Shown here in pieces: positions 21,359-32,659 of a stretch of DNA of 64,000 nt. The DNA is from Tenebrio molitor. Its lineage: Eukaryota > Arthropoda > Insecta > Coleoptera > Tenebrionidae. The stretch spans positions 18,042,001 to 18,106,000 of the forward strand of contig NC_091046.1 in NCBI RefSeq assembly GCF_963966145.1, in the 5' to 3' direction. The first letter of the stretch is position 1, and each line of letters starts with the position of its first letter. The notes beneath the pieces are model-generated. The model ran no database searches, was not told the origin of the DNA, and saw only the letters and a program-made list of their open reading frames with translations. The position numbers were made by a program, and so were the translations under genes.

Positions 21359-22264
21359 CAGGCTGTTTGATGAAAAACGCCTCAACCCATAACTTTATTA
21401 TTTATTACCCGATTTCAATGAACAAAAAAATCAAAGATATGGTTTTTCAAGCGCTACAAAACAGCCATAAAATGTTTTTTTTTTGGCGTTATCTTCAATT
21501 GCTAACGATAGTCAACTTTTTTTTTTAAACGGACACATGTAGTTTTTTAGGCTTGGTCTGGTAAGGTTTTTTTTTTCTGGATCTAACGATGTATTCAAAG
21601 TTATCATTTGGTTCATAGCTAACTGAAAAAAAAAATAAAACATTTTTTTGTGGTTCAGCTTATTATAAATTTTTTAAGAGTGCCGTGAAAAACAATCGGA
21701 ATACAAAGTACGATAAATGTCATCTAAACGTCAGCTTAGAAGTTTTCATCTGCTTTTTTAAACTTTTTTTATTTAAGTATAAAATAACATTGTCAGTCAT
21801 GCAGGATAGCAGTCATATGACTATTATTTTATGTTCGAGTGTAATAAAAATCGTAATTAGTCAAAAACAAAAAGTTAATAGAAAAAATAATAATAATTAA
21901 AAAAAAATATTTTTTTTAATTATTATTTATGTTTTCCAAGAAAATAATAATAAAACTCTTCAAGAATGCACCTGAAAATTTTCAAACTCACACTTGACAT
22001 TTGTTGCTATTTGTATTCCAATTGTTTTTCACGGCACACTTGAAAATTTCATAATAAACTGAACCACAATTAAAAATTGTTTTATTTTTTTTTCAGTCAG
22101 CTATGAACCAAACGATAATTTTTAATACATCGTTAGATTCAGAAAAAAAAACTTTATCAGACTGAGCCTAAAAAACTACATGTGTCCATTTAAAAAAAAA
22201 AAGTTGACTATCGTAAGCTACTGAAAATAACGCCAAAAAAAAATTATTTTATACTAAGAGCCTG
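21359..22264. mobile_element. Foldback element with long arms
   Basis: The outer ends CAGGCT...AGCCTG are flanked by TA. Strong inverted homology runs from about 21487-21720 to 22000-22235: ATAGTCAACTTTTTTTTTTA / AAAAAAAGTTGACTAT, ACACATGTAGTTTTTTAGGC / complement, ATCTAACGATGTATT / AATACATCGTTAGAT, CCGTGAAAAACAATCGGAAT / complement. 906 bp with arms of about 230 bp. The 71-codon frame in the centre is low-complexity and is not called a gene. Confidence 0.8.
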
Positions 22265-23220
22265 TATAATTGACTGCTCCAAGTTCAAATAAAATATTTT
22301 CAAAATGGTGACACTTCCGGAAATACCGGAAATGGACGCCATCTTTGTTTCTTTAAATGAAAAGGCCCCATTTTGATTTCAAATTTCGATTCTAGGTTAA
22401 ATTTTAAGTTTACAATGTCCTTTTGTCAATACTTATCTGTCATCGTTTTTGACCAATGTCAACTCCTGAACTATTGGAAATAAATAATTGATTTTTTTTA
22501 TTGAATTACTAAAGGTTTGGCCGATCTTTTGCGCTACTAGTGACATTTTTTTAATGTTTCATACGCCTACTGCAATTTTTTTAAATCGATAATAAAAAAT
22601 GTCGAAAATTTAATTTTTTTAAATGGCAACTGCCATTTCTGACACTAGATATAAATGTAAAATTTAATTTTAACGCCACTTTTATTGACATAGTGTATGC
22701 CTATTTCTAGCCGTTTTGGCGTAATTTCTATTTTTTGAATAAAATATTCTTTTTCTTTATCAAGCAATTGTTTTATTTAAATAATAGTAAGACTATTGAA
22801 AAAATAAAGTAATTGTATCTGCAATAAATATCTTGTTATTAAAAGGTTTTTTGAGATACTAAACGGATATTTCGTAATTACATCGAATTGGAGCAAGGTC
22901 GACTTTATTAGAGATTTAAACAAGGAATATGAGCCTTTGTCATACAAAACGTAGACAAAATATTTTAGGTGCTTTCACATGAATAATTACGTATTATGTA
23001 TTTCTTATTCATCGCAATTTAACCGTGTTGACACAGTGTTACGTATTATCCACGTTATTCATGCCATAATTTCATTCAATTGCGTAAATTGTGAACAACA
23101 CAGGCCCCTTCTTCCTACCAAACCCCAGAAGGTCGATACATTTTTTCGTTAAGGTATCACATCCGCAATATCGTAAACCACACAAGGTTTACGTTGGGCG
23201 TAGCACATTCACCTTCGTCG
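22265..23220. other. No recognised gene
   Basis: AT-rich region upstream of the 90-aa cuticle gene. Nothing identified. Confidence 0.5.
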
Positions 23221-23285
23221 TATATAAAAGCTTTGATATCCATCGTCTTCTTCAGTTCAGTTTGTCCACAGTACAACACAGACCT
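23221..23285 (+). promoter_or_regulatory. TATA box and 5' UTR of the 90-aa cuticle gene
   Basis: TATATAAAAG at 23221-23230, TCAGTTCAGTTT near 23252-23263 as initiator, and the shared word ACACAGACCT at 23276-23285. Confidence 0.75.
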
Positions 23286-23294
23286 ACAAACAAG

Positions 23295-23567
23295 ATGTTC
23301 AAATTGGTGGTGTTGTCCGCTCTTTTGGCTATTGCCGCCGCTCGCCCTGGCCTCCTGGCCCCAACGGTGTACAGCAGCGCCATTGTTGGTAGTGTACCAA
23401 CTTCCATCAGTCATCACAGCAGCTCAGTGGTACATAGTGCTGCCTTCGCCGCTCCCGTAGTACATGCAGCTCCTCTTGTCACTGCTCATGCTGCTCCCAT
23501 TGTGACCGCCCATGCCGCCCCAGTGATTTCCACTTACGCTGCACATGGCGCTCCTCTCATCTGGTAA
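23295..23567 (+). CDS. Ala/His-rich cuticular protein, 90 aa
   Basis: Secreted cuticle protein of the same family as the genes at 6167, 11533 and 28769. Signal peptide residues 1-16 (MFKLVVLSALLAIAAA), mature start RPGLLAP, SISHHSSS at 37-44 in the position of the paralogues' SHQ motif, then AAP(I/L)VTAHAAP repeats and a terminal Trp. A longer upstream frame from 23091 is open, but the TATA box at 23221 and the conserved MFKLVV start place initiation at 23295. No intron. AATAAA at about 23672. Confidence 0.9.
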   Translation: MFKLVVLSALLAIAAARPGLLAPTVYSSAIVGSVPTSISHHSSSVVHSAAFAAPVVHAAPLVTAHAAPIVTAHAAPVISTYAAHGAPLIW

Positions 23568-23671
23568 TGCGGTGGATGTTCTGCGGGAAAATAGTCATCT
23601 TCATGTCCAAAAAGCAATGGTCAAATTGATCTGGATTATTTCGCCATATTTAATTCTTGTACCTCGAAAAA

Positions 23672-23681
23672 AATAAATAAA
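23672..23681 (+). terminator. Poly(A) signal
   Basis: AATAAATAAA about 105 bp downstream of the stop of the 90-aa cuticle gene. Confidence 0.6.
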
Positions 23682-24829
23682 CCACATCCTTTTTATCTTT
23701 TTGTCTTATTATTGAATTAATGCTTTATGTTTCTACTTACACTTTGTCAAAAAACGAATTAGAAAATTATTATTATTCTTAGAGTTCCAGTACCTATATG
23801 TATTCTAATTTGAAATTACTCAAAAAGCTCATCTTTAATTTTTTCATAATTTGGCTAATATTGTGGAGTTCACCGAAAAATATAAAGACTTAATTAGCCT
23901 TATCTTACAACCAGTTCAAATTTTTTATATCAATTCAATAAATACCGTATAAATTAATACATAAAACAAAAAACGCATGACAGGGACTACCTTATATTCC
24001 AATATCTGTACGAGTATACCTACGATAACTATTAAAAGTAAAAATATAGGTATAGATATTTTTTATTATAAATCATACTTTTATGTACCAATTTCTTATT
24101 AGCAAAATTAATAAGGCATTAACATTTTTGTTACAGTGTTACAGATTTAAAAATTGGATTTTTATTATACCAATTCGTTTAGAAGATTCCAAGTATATAG
24201 ATAGATCAATTATCAAAAGTGATAATGTTGTAAAACGGTTTACGCGTTTCAACCCTTTAAAAGAAAAACGACATCTCCAAGTATATATTACATACAACAA
24301 AATAAGCTACCACACATAATTTGGTAACTGTAACACGACGAACTGTAGTTTTCATAACGTAAGATAGATGTCTCATACGAGACTGTTACACATTTACATT
24401 ACGTTACGAGTGTTACGACACATTTTTAGTTCTCTTTATTACTGTAGGTACTGTAATGTTTCCCCTTTTTAGTGCAATCCTGCTTGCCACTTTTCCTCGG
24501 AACAGCATTACAAAAATTTTACGTGCGAACTATGGAATTATCTCCCCTGTTAAATCGGACCTATGCGATACTCCTGGCACCTCTCGGTCAAGCCGGTATT
24601 GTGTAGTGAATCGTAAAAATGAAAGGAAAGGTCAACAGACTTGTAAGGATCTCTTTTCATGTGTCAGCCGTTTTGTCAACGATCCATAAACCCATTAATG
24701 GGTGGCGTGGCTTCATTTTGAACTGTTATGGAAAATTGTAATTTAAGTAAATTAGCGTAAGGTCAGGATCATCATTAATTGCATTTTAAAACACCATTAT
24801 GTTTCGCCGTTCACCACATTCTAATAGTC

Positions 24830-25380
24830 ACTTTTTTGTATAAATACACACTTCATCCATTCCAAAAATCAGACAAGAAGAGGAAGTACAGAAGTAGCGA
24901 AGTAGTTATCAATAGTCAAGTCAAATGTATTAGTGTCAAATAAAGTGAATAATAAGTAAAAGACAATTGGTGCGATTCTGTTTTAAAATTTACCAATATG
25001 GCTATATAACAAGGTTGTAGTTGCTACGATATGAAGCTGTTGATTGGTTGTATCTATGCAAAATCAATGTTGTTCAATAACAATATTGCTAAATTTTGAA
25101 ACAGAATCGCACTAAATATCTACTCCATTGAATCGGAAAAGAAAAGGAACCCAAAAGAAGGAACACTGCACCGGACCACAGCTAATTGAGAGCGGTGAAC
25201 ACTGGCGGAGTCTCTCCCCGACAGCAAGGGCTCCAAGGAACGATTAATGAATGACAATGTTTGAAAACTATGTATTTAAAATAGGTCACTTTGACGAGGA
25301 CGCATTTCTCCATATCGATAAATGTAAGAAGATCTGTGATAAAGAATTTAAAGCCAATTACACTGAAAGATTTTGATGAT
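24830..25380 (+). other. Possible retroelement 5' region
   Basis: TATAAATACA at about 24839, an AATAAA word at 24940, a GC-richer stretch (GGCGGAGTCTCTCCCCGACA) and then a 41-codon frame at 25252-25377 starting MTMFENYVFKIGHFDEDAFL. The order resembles an LTR followed by a leader and the start of gag, but no second LTR or pol was seen. A short MITE (24969-25112) sits inside. Tentative. Confidence 0.25.
24969..25112. mobile_element. 144-bp MITE
   Basis: GGTGCGATTCTGTTTTAAAA at the left and AATTTTGAAACAGAATCGCAC at the right (one mismatch zone) enclose about 100 bp. No coding capacity. Confidence 0.65.
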
Positions 25381-25463
25381 AGCTTTTGTTATACTTAATT
25401 GAATGCTCAGGGAACAGCTCCATTATCATCCCGCGTTCGTTTTGCTTGTTTCCGAGGGCATAT

Positions 25464-26076
25464 GCGAATTGTCTCCCGCTAATCTTTTTTTCCCAAGTCT
25501 TGTAAAAGGGTTAGAGGCGAGTTGTCTCCCGTGCTTCAGGTAAAGGCATTAGAATTACGACTAGGTACATTAATTGCAGTTGGATGCATTGAAATAGCTG
25601 ATAATTTTTAAGGAGGAACATACAAATAAAAATTTTAGAAAACACGGTGTATAATTCAAAGTTATAATTATAATAAAAAAATACAACTTCAAGAATTCAA
25701 ATATACATATAAAAAATGTAGGTACCTACTCCAAATATTTATAAATAATATTTGTTTGTTCTTTTTCACAAAATCAAAGAAACTATAACTTCCATTACTA
25801 TTTTTATGTTTATTAATTTTTGTTTAATATACTCGGAAGTGTCTTTTTGCAAATTAATGAGGATATCGATTATCTATAAATAGAAAAATATTTGTTAACG
25901 AAACAAAGAAACTTGCATTAAATTTGGAAAAAACACTTAATATCTTCACTTAAAAATACGAAGATTATCACCGCATAGGGTTAATTTGAGTGGGAGACAA
26001 TTCGCCTCTTGTTGGGAGACAACTCACCTCTTGGAAAAACTATCTGTGCCGTTCTGGGAGACAATTCGCCTCGTCC
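25464..26076. repeat. Dispersed GGGAGACAATTCGCCTC motif cluster
   Basis: The 17-mer GGGAGACAAYTCGCCTC occurs three times on the plus strand at about 25992-26075 (the middle copy reads CAACTCACCTC) and twice inverted at about 25466-25535 (GCGAATTGTCTCCC and GAGGCGAGTTGTCTCCC). Copies are 30-40 bp apart within each cluster. Probably inverted subterminal repeats of one 600-bp element. Confidence 0.6.
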
Positions 26077-26105
26077 GGTTTCCGAACACCCCACAGTACT
26101 AACGA

Positions 26106-26912
26106 ATTAACATTTTTTTCCAACATCTCTTATGAAAATGATACTTTCATCACCCAATTTAGTGAAGAAAATAGGCGTTTGCATCACTAGTGAGGAAAAT
26201 GGAGAAAGTAAACTCACTAGTGAAGAAAATTTATTTGACAATCTACTACATTAACAATCTACTACCTACTTATAAATATATAGTATATTACACTATAAGT
26301 GATGAAAGTGCCTGATTTTTCAACGAGCAATACATGATATACTCTCGAGCGCCAGTGAGTGAGGATAGTATTGCGCGTTGAAAAATCGCACTTTGATCAC
26401 GAATTGTGTATACCTACTATTTTTTCCAACGTCGCTTATGAAAATGAGTCTCAATTTTAATTTTTTAAAAATTATTTTACTCCCCTATTTTTTGAATCTT
26501 CCGGATCTGGAGTTTCAATTAATGCAAATAACGGTGTTTTAAATTTTTATATTAATAAGTAGGTAGTAGATTGTTAATGTAGTAGATTGTTAAATAAATT
26601 TTCCTCACTAGTGAGTTTACTTTCTCCATTTTCCTCGCTAGTGATGCAAACGCCTATTTTCCTCACTAAATTGAGTGATAAAAGTCGATGTTGGAAAAAA
26701 AAATTAAAACACTGTTATTTGCATTAATTGAAACTCCAGATCCGGAAGATTCAAAAAATAGGGGAGTAAAATAATTTTTAAAAAATTAAAATTGAGACTC
26801 ATTTTAATAAGCGACGTTGGAAAAAATAGTAGGTATACACAATTCGTGATCAAAGTGCGATTTTCCACCTCGCAATACTATCCTCACTCGCTGGCGCTCG
26901 AGAGTATACCTA
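26106..26912. mobile_element. Interleaved inverted repeats (order A-B-A'-B')
   Basis: Block A (26106-26280, with CATCACTAGTGAGGAAAATG) is inverted at 26545-26700. Block B (26318-26545, with TATACTCTCGAGCGCCAGTG) is inverted at 26700-26912. A' therefore lies between B and B'. The B-A'-B' unit looks like one foldback element and the leading A like part of a second. Small ORFs in the arms mirror each other and are not genes. Confidence 0.75.
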
Positions 26913-27460
26913 TAGGTATTTTCATATTTGATGGCAGAAACAAAAGTTTGAAAAATGTCACAAAATTGTATTGTCAGTGTCAAATTTTTCATAAACGTCG
27001 TAAAAAGGAATGTTTAGGTAAATTTAAATTTTCGCTAAATAGATTGCAAAAATAAAAACCCGTTCTTTAATTTTTGTCAGTGGTTCAAAAGGAAAAGTTA
27101 TTCTCATATAATCAAACGTATTACAAATAATTTCTCTAGTTTGACCATGAATAACTTTCTTATTGCCAATTTGCTGCATTTCTGTCGAAATCACGAACGT
27201 CTTTGAGAAATTTGGCACTGACAATAGAATTTTGTGACATTTCTCAGTCTTTTGTTTCCGCCACTAAATATGAAAATACCTCTAGTAGATTCATGAATGC
27301 GATTTTCATCGTAAAAAAATATTAAAACATCCAAGGAAAATTTTACAAAAATTCGTAACCAAGTGACCAGCGCAAGGGGGCAACTTGAATGTCTGATCGT
27401 TTTGTAGTAAGTATAAATTTTATTAGCAAAGCTGTAAAAAGCGGTTGTAGAAAATAGTAG

Positions 27461-27767
27461 TTTTTTGTTCGACACTGTCAGAATTTGAGAATGTTCTCCT
27501 ATGTGAACGGATTTTGATAAATGACATATACTTAACTACTATTATTTGACGAGCGTTTTAAAGGCCCACGAGTGCCAAAAAGGCCCAATTTACACACGAA
27601 CGAGTTCAATACAATGCTTTTTTTGTTCGACGAGCCCCTTAAAGGCTCCAAATCGCTTAAAACCTTTAAAATTAGCTTGACGTTTCGTTTTGACAAGTTG
27701 TGACATTTATCAAAATCCGTTCACATAGGAGAAAATTCTCAAATTCTGACAGTGTCGAACAAAAAAT
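27461..27767. mobile_element. TTGTTCGACACTG family, complete copy
   Basis: About 65-bp inverted ends: TTTTTTGTTCGACACTGTCA...CGGATTTTGATAAATG against CATTTATCAAAATCCG...TGACAGTGTCGAACAAAAAA. The interior carries GGCCCACGAGTGCC, CCCAATTTACACACGAACGA and TTTTGTTCGACGAGCCCCTT. 307 bp, noncoding. The reference copy for the family in this window. Confidence 0.8.
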
Positions 27768-28158
27768 TATATTTAGCAAATATAAGGGTTGGTAACGCTG
27801 GTAAATAGACGAACAATTGTAAGTTTTTAATTTAAAATGTCGTGAAATGTAGTGATCAATGATCACGTAGCAACAACTCACTATGAGTCCCTGCCAACAT
27901 TAAAAATTTAAGTAAATGTTCCTGAAACGCGTATCGAAAAGAGTTGCTTTTCGAAACCCGTTTGAGTGTTGTAGTGACTGTGTTATAGGTGCAAAATAGA
28001 AAAATAACTATTATGAACTTTATTTTGTTTTTTATGCTTAGTAGTTTTGCATTCTCGATCTAAACCAGTAAAATTGCATGCTCCAATATTAAACATAAAA
28101 AATGTGTTCAAATAAATTAAATAACGAAACATAGACATGATTTATTGATTTGTATGTA

Positions 28159-28391
28159 CAGTTGGCTTCAAAAAAAAACGGGAATTGAAATTTGACCTAA
28201 TGTGAATTGGAAATTTAATTTGTCACTTTGTGTCTGTTTGACACTAGTATTTGTATTTGCATAACTGACATTTCTGACACATAAGTGTAGTTTTTTAACC
28301 TACATTCTAAAAGACCGTTTCAAACTATAAAAATTTAATAAAATTTGACGGAGCTTTTTCTGACAGTTCCCGTTTTTTTTGAAGCCAACCG
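28159..28391. mobile_element. MITE, CAGTTGGCTTCAAAAAA family, copy 1
   Basis: Left CAGTTGGCTTCAAAAAAAAA, right TTTTTTTTGAAGCCAACCG, TA at both sides; inner CGGGAA/TTCCCG continue the inversion. The 37681-37907 element has closely similar ends. Confidence 0.8.
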
Positions 28392-28705
28392 TACGTATTA
28401 CGGACGATTTAAATGGTTAACAAAATCAGAGTAAAGTCGAATATATGGAACTACATTCCTAATTTAGATTCTGAATATCATTATTGGGTCTAGAAAATAA
28501 ATTTAGAACTAACGTCTGTTTCTTAAAAAAAAAGAACTCAGATAGCTATGTAGGTATCCATAAAACGTAGGTAACAATAACCAAAAACTAGTTCTTAAAG
28601 TTCCGCTCGAAGTATCAATTAAATATTTTAATGTCAACGTGCTTTACATTACTGGACTTTTCTCATCAGACAACTTCGCCGTCCTTCGTACCACACCCAA
28701 GCTTC

Positions 28706-28760
28706 TATAAAAACCGAGAATTTAGTGAATTTATAATCAGTCTTTATACAACACAGACCT
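28706..28760 (+). promoter_or_regulatory. TATA box, initiator and 5' UTR of the 385-aa cuticle gene
   Basis: TATAAAAA at 28706-28713, TCAGT initiator with +1 near 28739 (33 bp downstream) and ACACAGACCT at 28751-28760. Confidence 0.78.
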
Positions 28761-28768
28761 CCTTCAAC

Positions 28769-29926
28769 ATGTTCAAGCTGGTGGTGTTGTCCGCAGTATT
28801 GGCTCTCGCCTGTGCCAAACCAAGTGGCATTACACATGGTGCAGTTCCTGTAACCTACACCGCCTCTATTCCAGCTGTTTCTGCTGCCGTATCCCACCAA
28901 ACCAGGACCGACTACATCAGCAGTCCTGTTGTAACATCCTACGCTGCCACTCCCATCGTCAGAACTGCTGAAGTTGTCGCTACCGCCCCTGTTGTAAAGA
29001 CTACGCTCACAGCTGGCCCTGCGGTCACCCACTACGCTGCCGTGCCAGTCACAGGAACTGCCTACACCAAAAATGTGCACTACGCTGAAAAAGACGTCGT
29101 CACCGGATATACTTCTCAAATTTACAAACCTAATTTAGGAGCTTTAGCTACCCCACTTCAAACCGTCTCCCAAGAGCAAGTCCTTGCTCCAGCCCGCGCC
29201 GTTCAAACCATCACACCAACTGTAACTCAGGTACAACCTGAAGTTACCGTAAAAAAGTATGAAGTTGATGTGCCCGTCAAGACACCCGTCGTAAGCGAAG
29301 TCGAAGTACGCACACCAGTAGTTGCTGCCGCACCCATTGCCAAGGTTGCCGCTGCCGTTCCTGCTGTCTCGAGCTACTCCTACTCTGTGTCGGCACCAGC
29401 CGCCGTTCCTGTTGCCAAATTTTCCGCAGTAGCTCCAACTGTCCAAGTTGCTGCAGCCCCAGCTGTATCTAGCTACTCATACTCGGTGGCTTCACCACCT
29501 GTTGCCACCAGAGTAGAAGCCGTAGCCCCAACCGTAGCTGCTGCACCTATTGCGAGAGTCGCAGCCGTTGCTCCTGCTGTATCCAGCTATTCGTACTCTG
29601 TGGCCGCTCCCGCCATTGTCACCAAAGTAGCTGCTGCAGCTCCAGCCGTATCCAGCTACTCGTATTCTGTATCTGCTCCCGCTGTTGCCAGCAGGGTAGC
29701 TGCTGTAGCCCCAGCTGTTGCCGCTGCACCTGTTGCTCAAGTTGCTGCTGTAGCTCCTGCTGTATCTGGTTATTCATATTCCGTTTCCGCCCCAGCTGCA
29801 GTTGCCGTAGCTCCAGCCTATTCGACTTACTCCGTAGCTGCTCCTGCCATAGCTTCTAGGACCTTTAATGTACCATCAGCCATTTCAACTAATGAAATAC
29901 GTCAATCAAATCTCAATCAATGGTAA
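28769..29926 (+). CDS. Large Ala/Val-rich cuticular protein with YSYSV repeats, 385 aa
   Basis: Secreted structural cuticle protein. Signal peptide 1-16 (MFKLVVLSAVLALACA), then KPSG. Residues 41-64 (VSHQTRTDYISSPVV...) match the SHQYRTD block of the genes at 6167 and 11533. The middle (about 100-180) is more charged, with VTVKKYEVDVPV. Residues 185-360 are a repeat region with SSYSYSV at 201, 234, 272 and 295 and SGYSYSV at 333, spaced by AP/AV-rich linkers. The C-terminus is NEIRQSNLNQW. Translation begins at 28769, not at the upstream in-frame ATG at 28631, because the TATA box lies at 28706. No intron. Tyr in the repeats could serve sclerotisation cross-links (inference). Confidence 0.92.
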   Translation: MFKLVVLSAVLALACAKPSGITHGAVPVTYTASIPAVSAAVSHQTRTDYISSPVVTSYAATPIVRTAEVVATAPVVKTTLTAGPAVTHYAAVPVTGTAYTKNVHYAEKDVVTGYTSQIYKPNLGALATPLQTVSQEQVLAPARAVQTITPTVTQVQPEVTVKKYEVDVPVKTPVVSEVEVRTPVVAAAPIAKVAAAVPAVSSYSYSVSAPAAVPVAKFSAVAPTVQVAAAPAVSSYSYSVASPPVATRVEAVAPTVAAAPIARVAAVAPAVSSYSYSVAAPAIVTKVAAAAPAVSSYSYSVSAPAVASRVAAVAPAVAAAPVAQVAAVAPAVSGYSYSVSAPAAVAVAPAYSTYSVAAPAIASRTFNVPSAISTNEIRQSNLNQW

Positions 29927-30044
29927 ATGCAACGACTGAAACTTATGGCATTATTGTCGTAAATTAATTATTTAATTGTGTATTATTGTAAATACAAAAT
30001 ATATTGAACCGACATCAGACTATCTTATTTTTGGAACAGGCTAT

Positions 30045-30050
30045 AATAAA
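30045..30050 (+). terminator. Poly(A) signal
   Basis: AATAAA 119 bp after the stop of the 385-aa cuticle gene. Confidence 0.5.
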
Positions 30051-30345
30051 TGGAAATATTTGTTTATTAAAGTTAAATTTTAATTATCACTTTATTTACC
30101 TACCTATAACGAACTTGATATCCTAAATATAACCTTCACATGAGATTATAAATATAATTTTTTAAGACTTTGCCTAAACGAACACGAAAAATGTTATTCA
30201 ATGTTCGCGCGCTGTCAGTTTTCGCGTATTCGGCCTGTTTTGCAGCACTTGGCTGACGCCTCGTGCTTCAAATTTTGGCCTCATACCTGAAAAGTGATCT
30301 AACAGGGCTACTCATATTAAAATAACTATTTAATAATACATACAG

Positions 30346-30490
30346 CCTGTGCTCGGTCTGTGCATTCTCAAGCAATTAACATTGTATTCAACGTTTTTGC
30401 TGATTCCTGCTCGCCAATTTAACTTACAGCTAAGGTAATGGAATCACTAGAAAGGTGAAATTATTGCGCTTAAAATGAAAAATGATATTA
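30346..30490. repeat. 145-bp dispersed repeat, copy 1
   Basis: CAGCCTGTGCTCGGTCTGTG through GGTGAAATTATTGCGCTTAA is present in inverted orientation at about 46555-46700 with few changes. Border signals are unclear. Confidence 0.75.
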
Positions 30491-30512
30491 AAAATAAAAC
30501 TAAAGGTAATAT

Positions 30513-30636
30513 CTGTTCACGTTGGATTGAACATCAGTGGTGCAAATGACCTGACCTGTTACTACGACAACTCATATAAAAGTTAATGCCAAATGTGTGC
30601 GATTTGCACCACTTATGTTCAATCCAACGTGAACAG
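30513..30636. mobile_element. 124-bp MITE with 35-bp ends
   Basis: CTGTTCACGTTGGATTGAAC and its complement at the right (GTTCAATCCAACGTGAACAG), continuing to GGTGCAAAT/ATTTGCACC. The loop is about 53 bp. A possible hairpin-forming transcript source, but no promoter is seen. Confidence 0.8.
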
Positions 30637-31630
30637 GATATACTATGCCATGATTTTCAAAATTGGACAGCATTTGTCAAAAAATTTAGTACTTAATTTG
30701 TTGAGTTAAGTCAGCGGATTTCGGTAAATTATACAATTTCGCAATAATTTATCACTTCTTGAGTTAATAAAAAAAATTAATTATCAAAAACCATAATTAT
30801 GTTCATTTCATTTTTAATTTACAATACCTATTCTTTCGGTTATAACAGTGTCGAATTTAATTATCGGGAATTTAAATTTAACTAACTGTAAGTACAAAAA
30901 CATCAGCAAAAATATGACTTATTATTTATAATTACAACACATATGTCATTTTTTGCAACTATTGAAGATATTGAAAATGATAACTTTCTTGTCGGAGGTT
31001 GGCGTACCTACGCATTATAAACAAAATTTTAAAGCAATCTAACTGAATAAAACCAATAGTGAAAGTTAAATTTAAATAACTCAAATCCTTATAAATAACA
31101 ACCAATGGACTTCTTTGCTGGATCTGCAACGCCAATTTAGGGTGCGCAGTATCATTTGAAAAATATACGTGTTTATGCTTCGAAATTTATGATTTTGCTA
31201 TGAGTAAAATAATAGTTATTTATGTATTATGGGCATAATCGACAATTAAGCCCGTGGTACATACAACGTTTTATTCTATTTTATAATTTCTAAAAGATTC
31301 AAACAAATATTTAGTATTCCTTAAACGAAATCAACTAAAAATTGTGTCCATGCTATTTTGATATTGTTAGGGTTACTGTGTATGATTTTTTCTTTAATAA
31401 AATAATGTTTGATAAATACCATTATTTGAATAATTAAACCAACCGTTGCTTGGCAGATTTTTGACAGATCTGTGCCATAAAGGCCAATTTATGCCTAATT
31501 TGGGGTCGTATAAAGGCGATTATTGACTAAAATAGAATAAATATTATTATGATGGATAGTTTATGAAAATAAAAACTTCCACAATAAACTTTGAATGTTT
31601 TTGGGTAAAACATGATCTACACTATTTTTA
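30637..31630. other. No recognised gene
   Basis: AT-rich; nothing identified. Confidence 0.5.
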
Positions 31631-31841
31631 TCGGGTGTTCATTTAAATTTATCCTCAAAGTTCGCGTTAAAGAGTCAATTGTGAAGGCACCACTCCATTC
31701 GTCCGTCTGCAGAGTAAAAACACAAACAATGCAAAAAGTGAGGTTAGATTTAAACAGCTGATCCGTGATCTGTAATCCGTGGTGCATTCACAATCGACTC
31801 ATCAACACCATCTTTGAGAATAAATTTCAATGAACACACGA
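31631..31841. mobile_element. 211-bp MITE
   Basis: TCGGGTGTTCATTTAAATTT at the left and AAATTTCAATGAACACACGA at the right, with CTCAAAG/CTTTGAG and GAGTCAATTGTGAA/TTCACAATCGACTC further in. TA lies on the left. Confidence 0.75.
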
Positions 31842-32224
31842 TATATCCATAATGGATTTCATGAAATTGAATAAGTATTTTTTTTAAATCTATTTTTTAT
31901 ATTCTTTTTTTTAAATGCATATTTCAATACCCTCTAGAATCTAGATGTTGAGGTAGTTTTCGCAGGTTTATGGAAAATTTTTACAAATCCTTACACCCAT
32001 TTAAGTAAGTACATGCTCAGTTTAACTGGAGATATTTCTCAGTCGTCTTCGATGAATAGTCCCTTGCTACTGTCTTTAAAAATGGAAAGTGATGAGTTAA
32101 AACTTGGTTACTGAACAAATTATTTATTTACCAAACTGAAAATTTAAACGGTCTTTCATTTATGTGATAACCCAGGATGCATAATTTATGTATCTGTCAA
32201 ACAAGTTTAGCTTCACCTTAGATA

Positions 32225-32659
32225 AAGTAACGCTTAAGGTATAAGATTATATGGGATTATATCCCAATAATGGAAACCAATATTGGCGTTGAGATGGTTG
32301 TCTCGGCTCGTGCAGCTGCATCCCTTTTCCTTGGTTCAGGGCAGGGATTAAAAATTTGTGATAGAACATGTTTTTGATGTTTATTGTAAATTTTGTGATT
32401 GTAACGAAATTCCCTTTAGTACTTTGTGTCTTGAAAACAGTAAAGATGATTTGTAATAGTATTGTATATTTAATAAATAAATATAATTTCATCGGTACGC
32501 ATTTGTTTTGAGGCCGGCTCTGGAATTCACAACAGAGAATTGCTTGAAGCAAGATTTATGGTTGGGCTGACCGCCTACTGCAATTGCGACAAAAGGGACG
32601 TTTATCTCCGGTCAAATACTTTTAAAGGGCCATATAATCTTATACCTTAAGCGTTACTT
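32225..32659. mobile_element. TIR element with GC-richer interior
   Basis: AAGTAACGCTTAAGGTATAA is inverted at the right as TTATACCTTAAGCGTTACTT, TA on both sides, arms about 30 bp. The interior contains a minus-strand frame of about 100 codons (32247-32552) whose last part reads GMQLHEPRQPSQRQYWFPLL and runs into the TIR. Host sequence capture is possible; I do not recognise the protein and do not call it a gene. Confidence 0.75.

Noticed and set aside
23091..23294. N-terminal extension of the 90-aa cuticle gene
   Set aside because: The TATA box at 23221 lies inside it and the paralogues all start at MFKLVV.
26792..27475. Several 60-94 codon ORFs on both strands
   Set aside because: They mirror each other across inverted repeats, have no protein-like motifs and lack promoter or splice support.
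28631..28768. N-terminal extension of the 385-aa cuticle gene
   Set aside because: The TATA box (28706) and initiator lie within it. The signal peptide would become internal.
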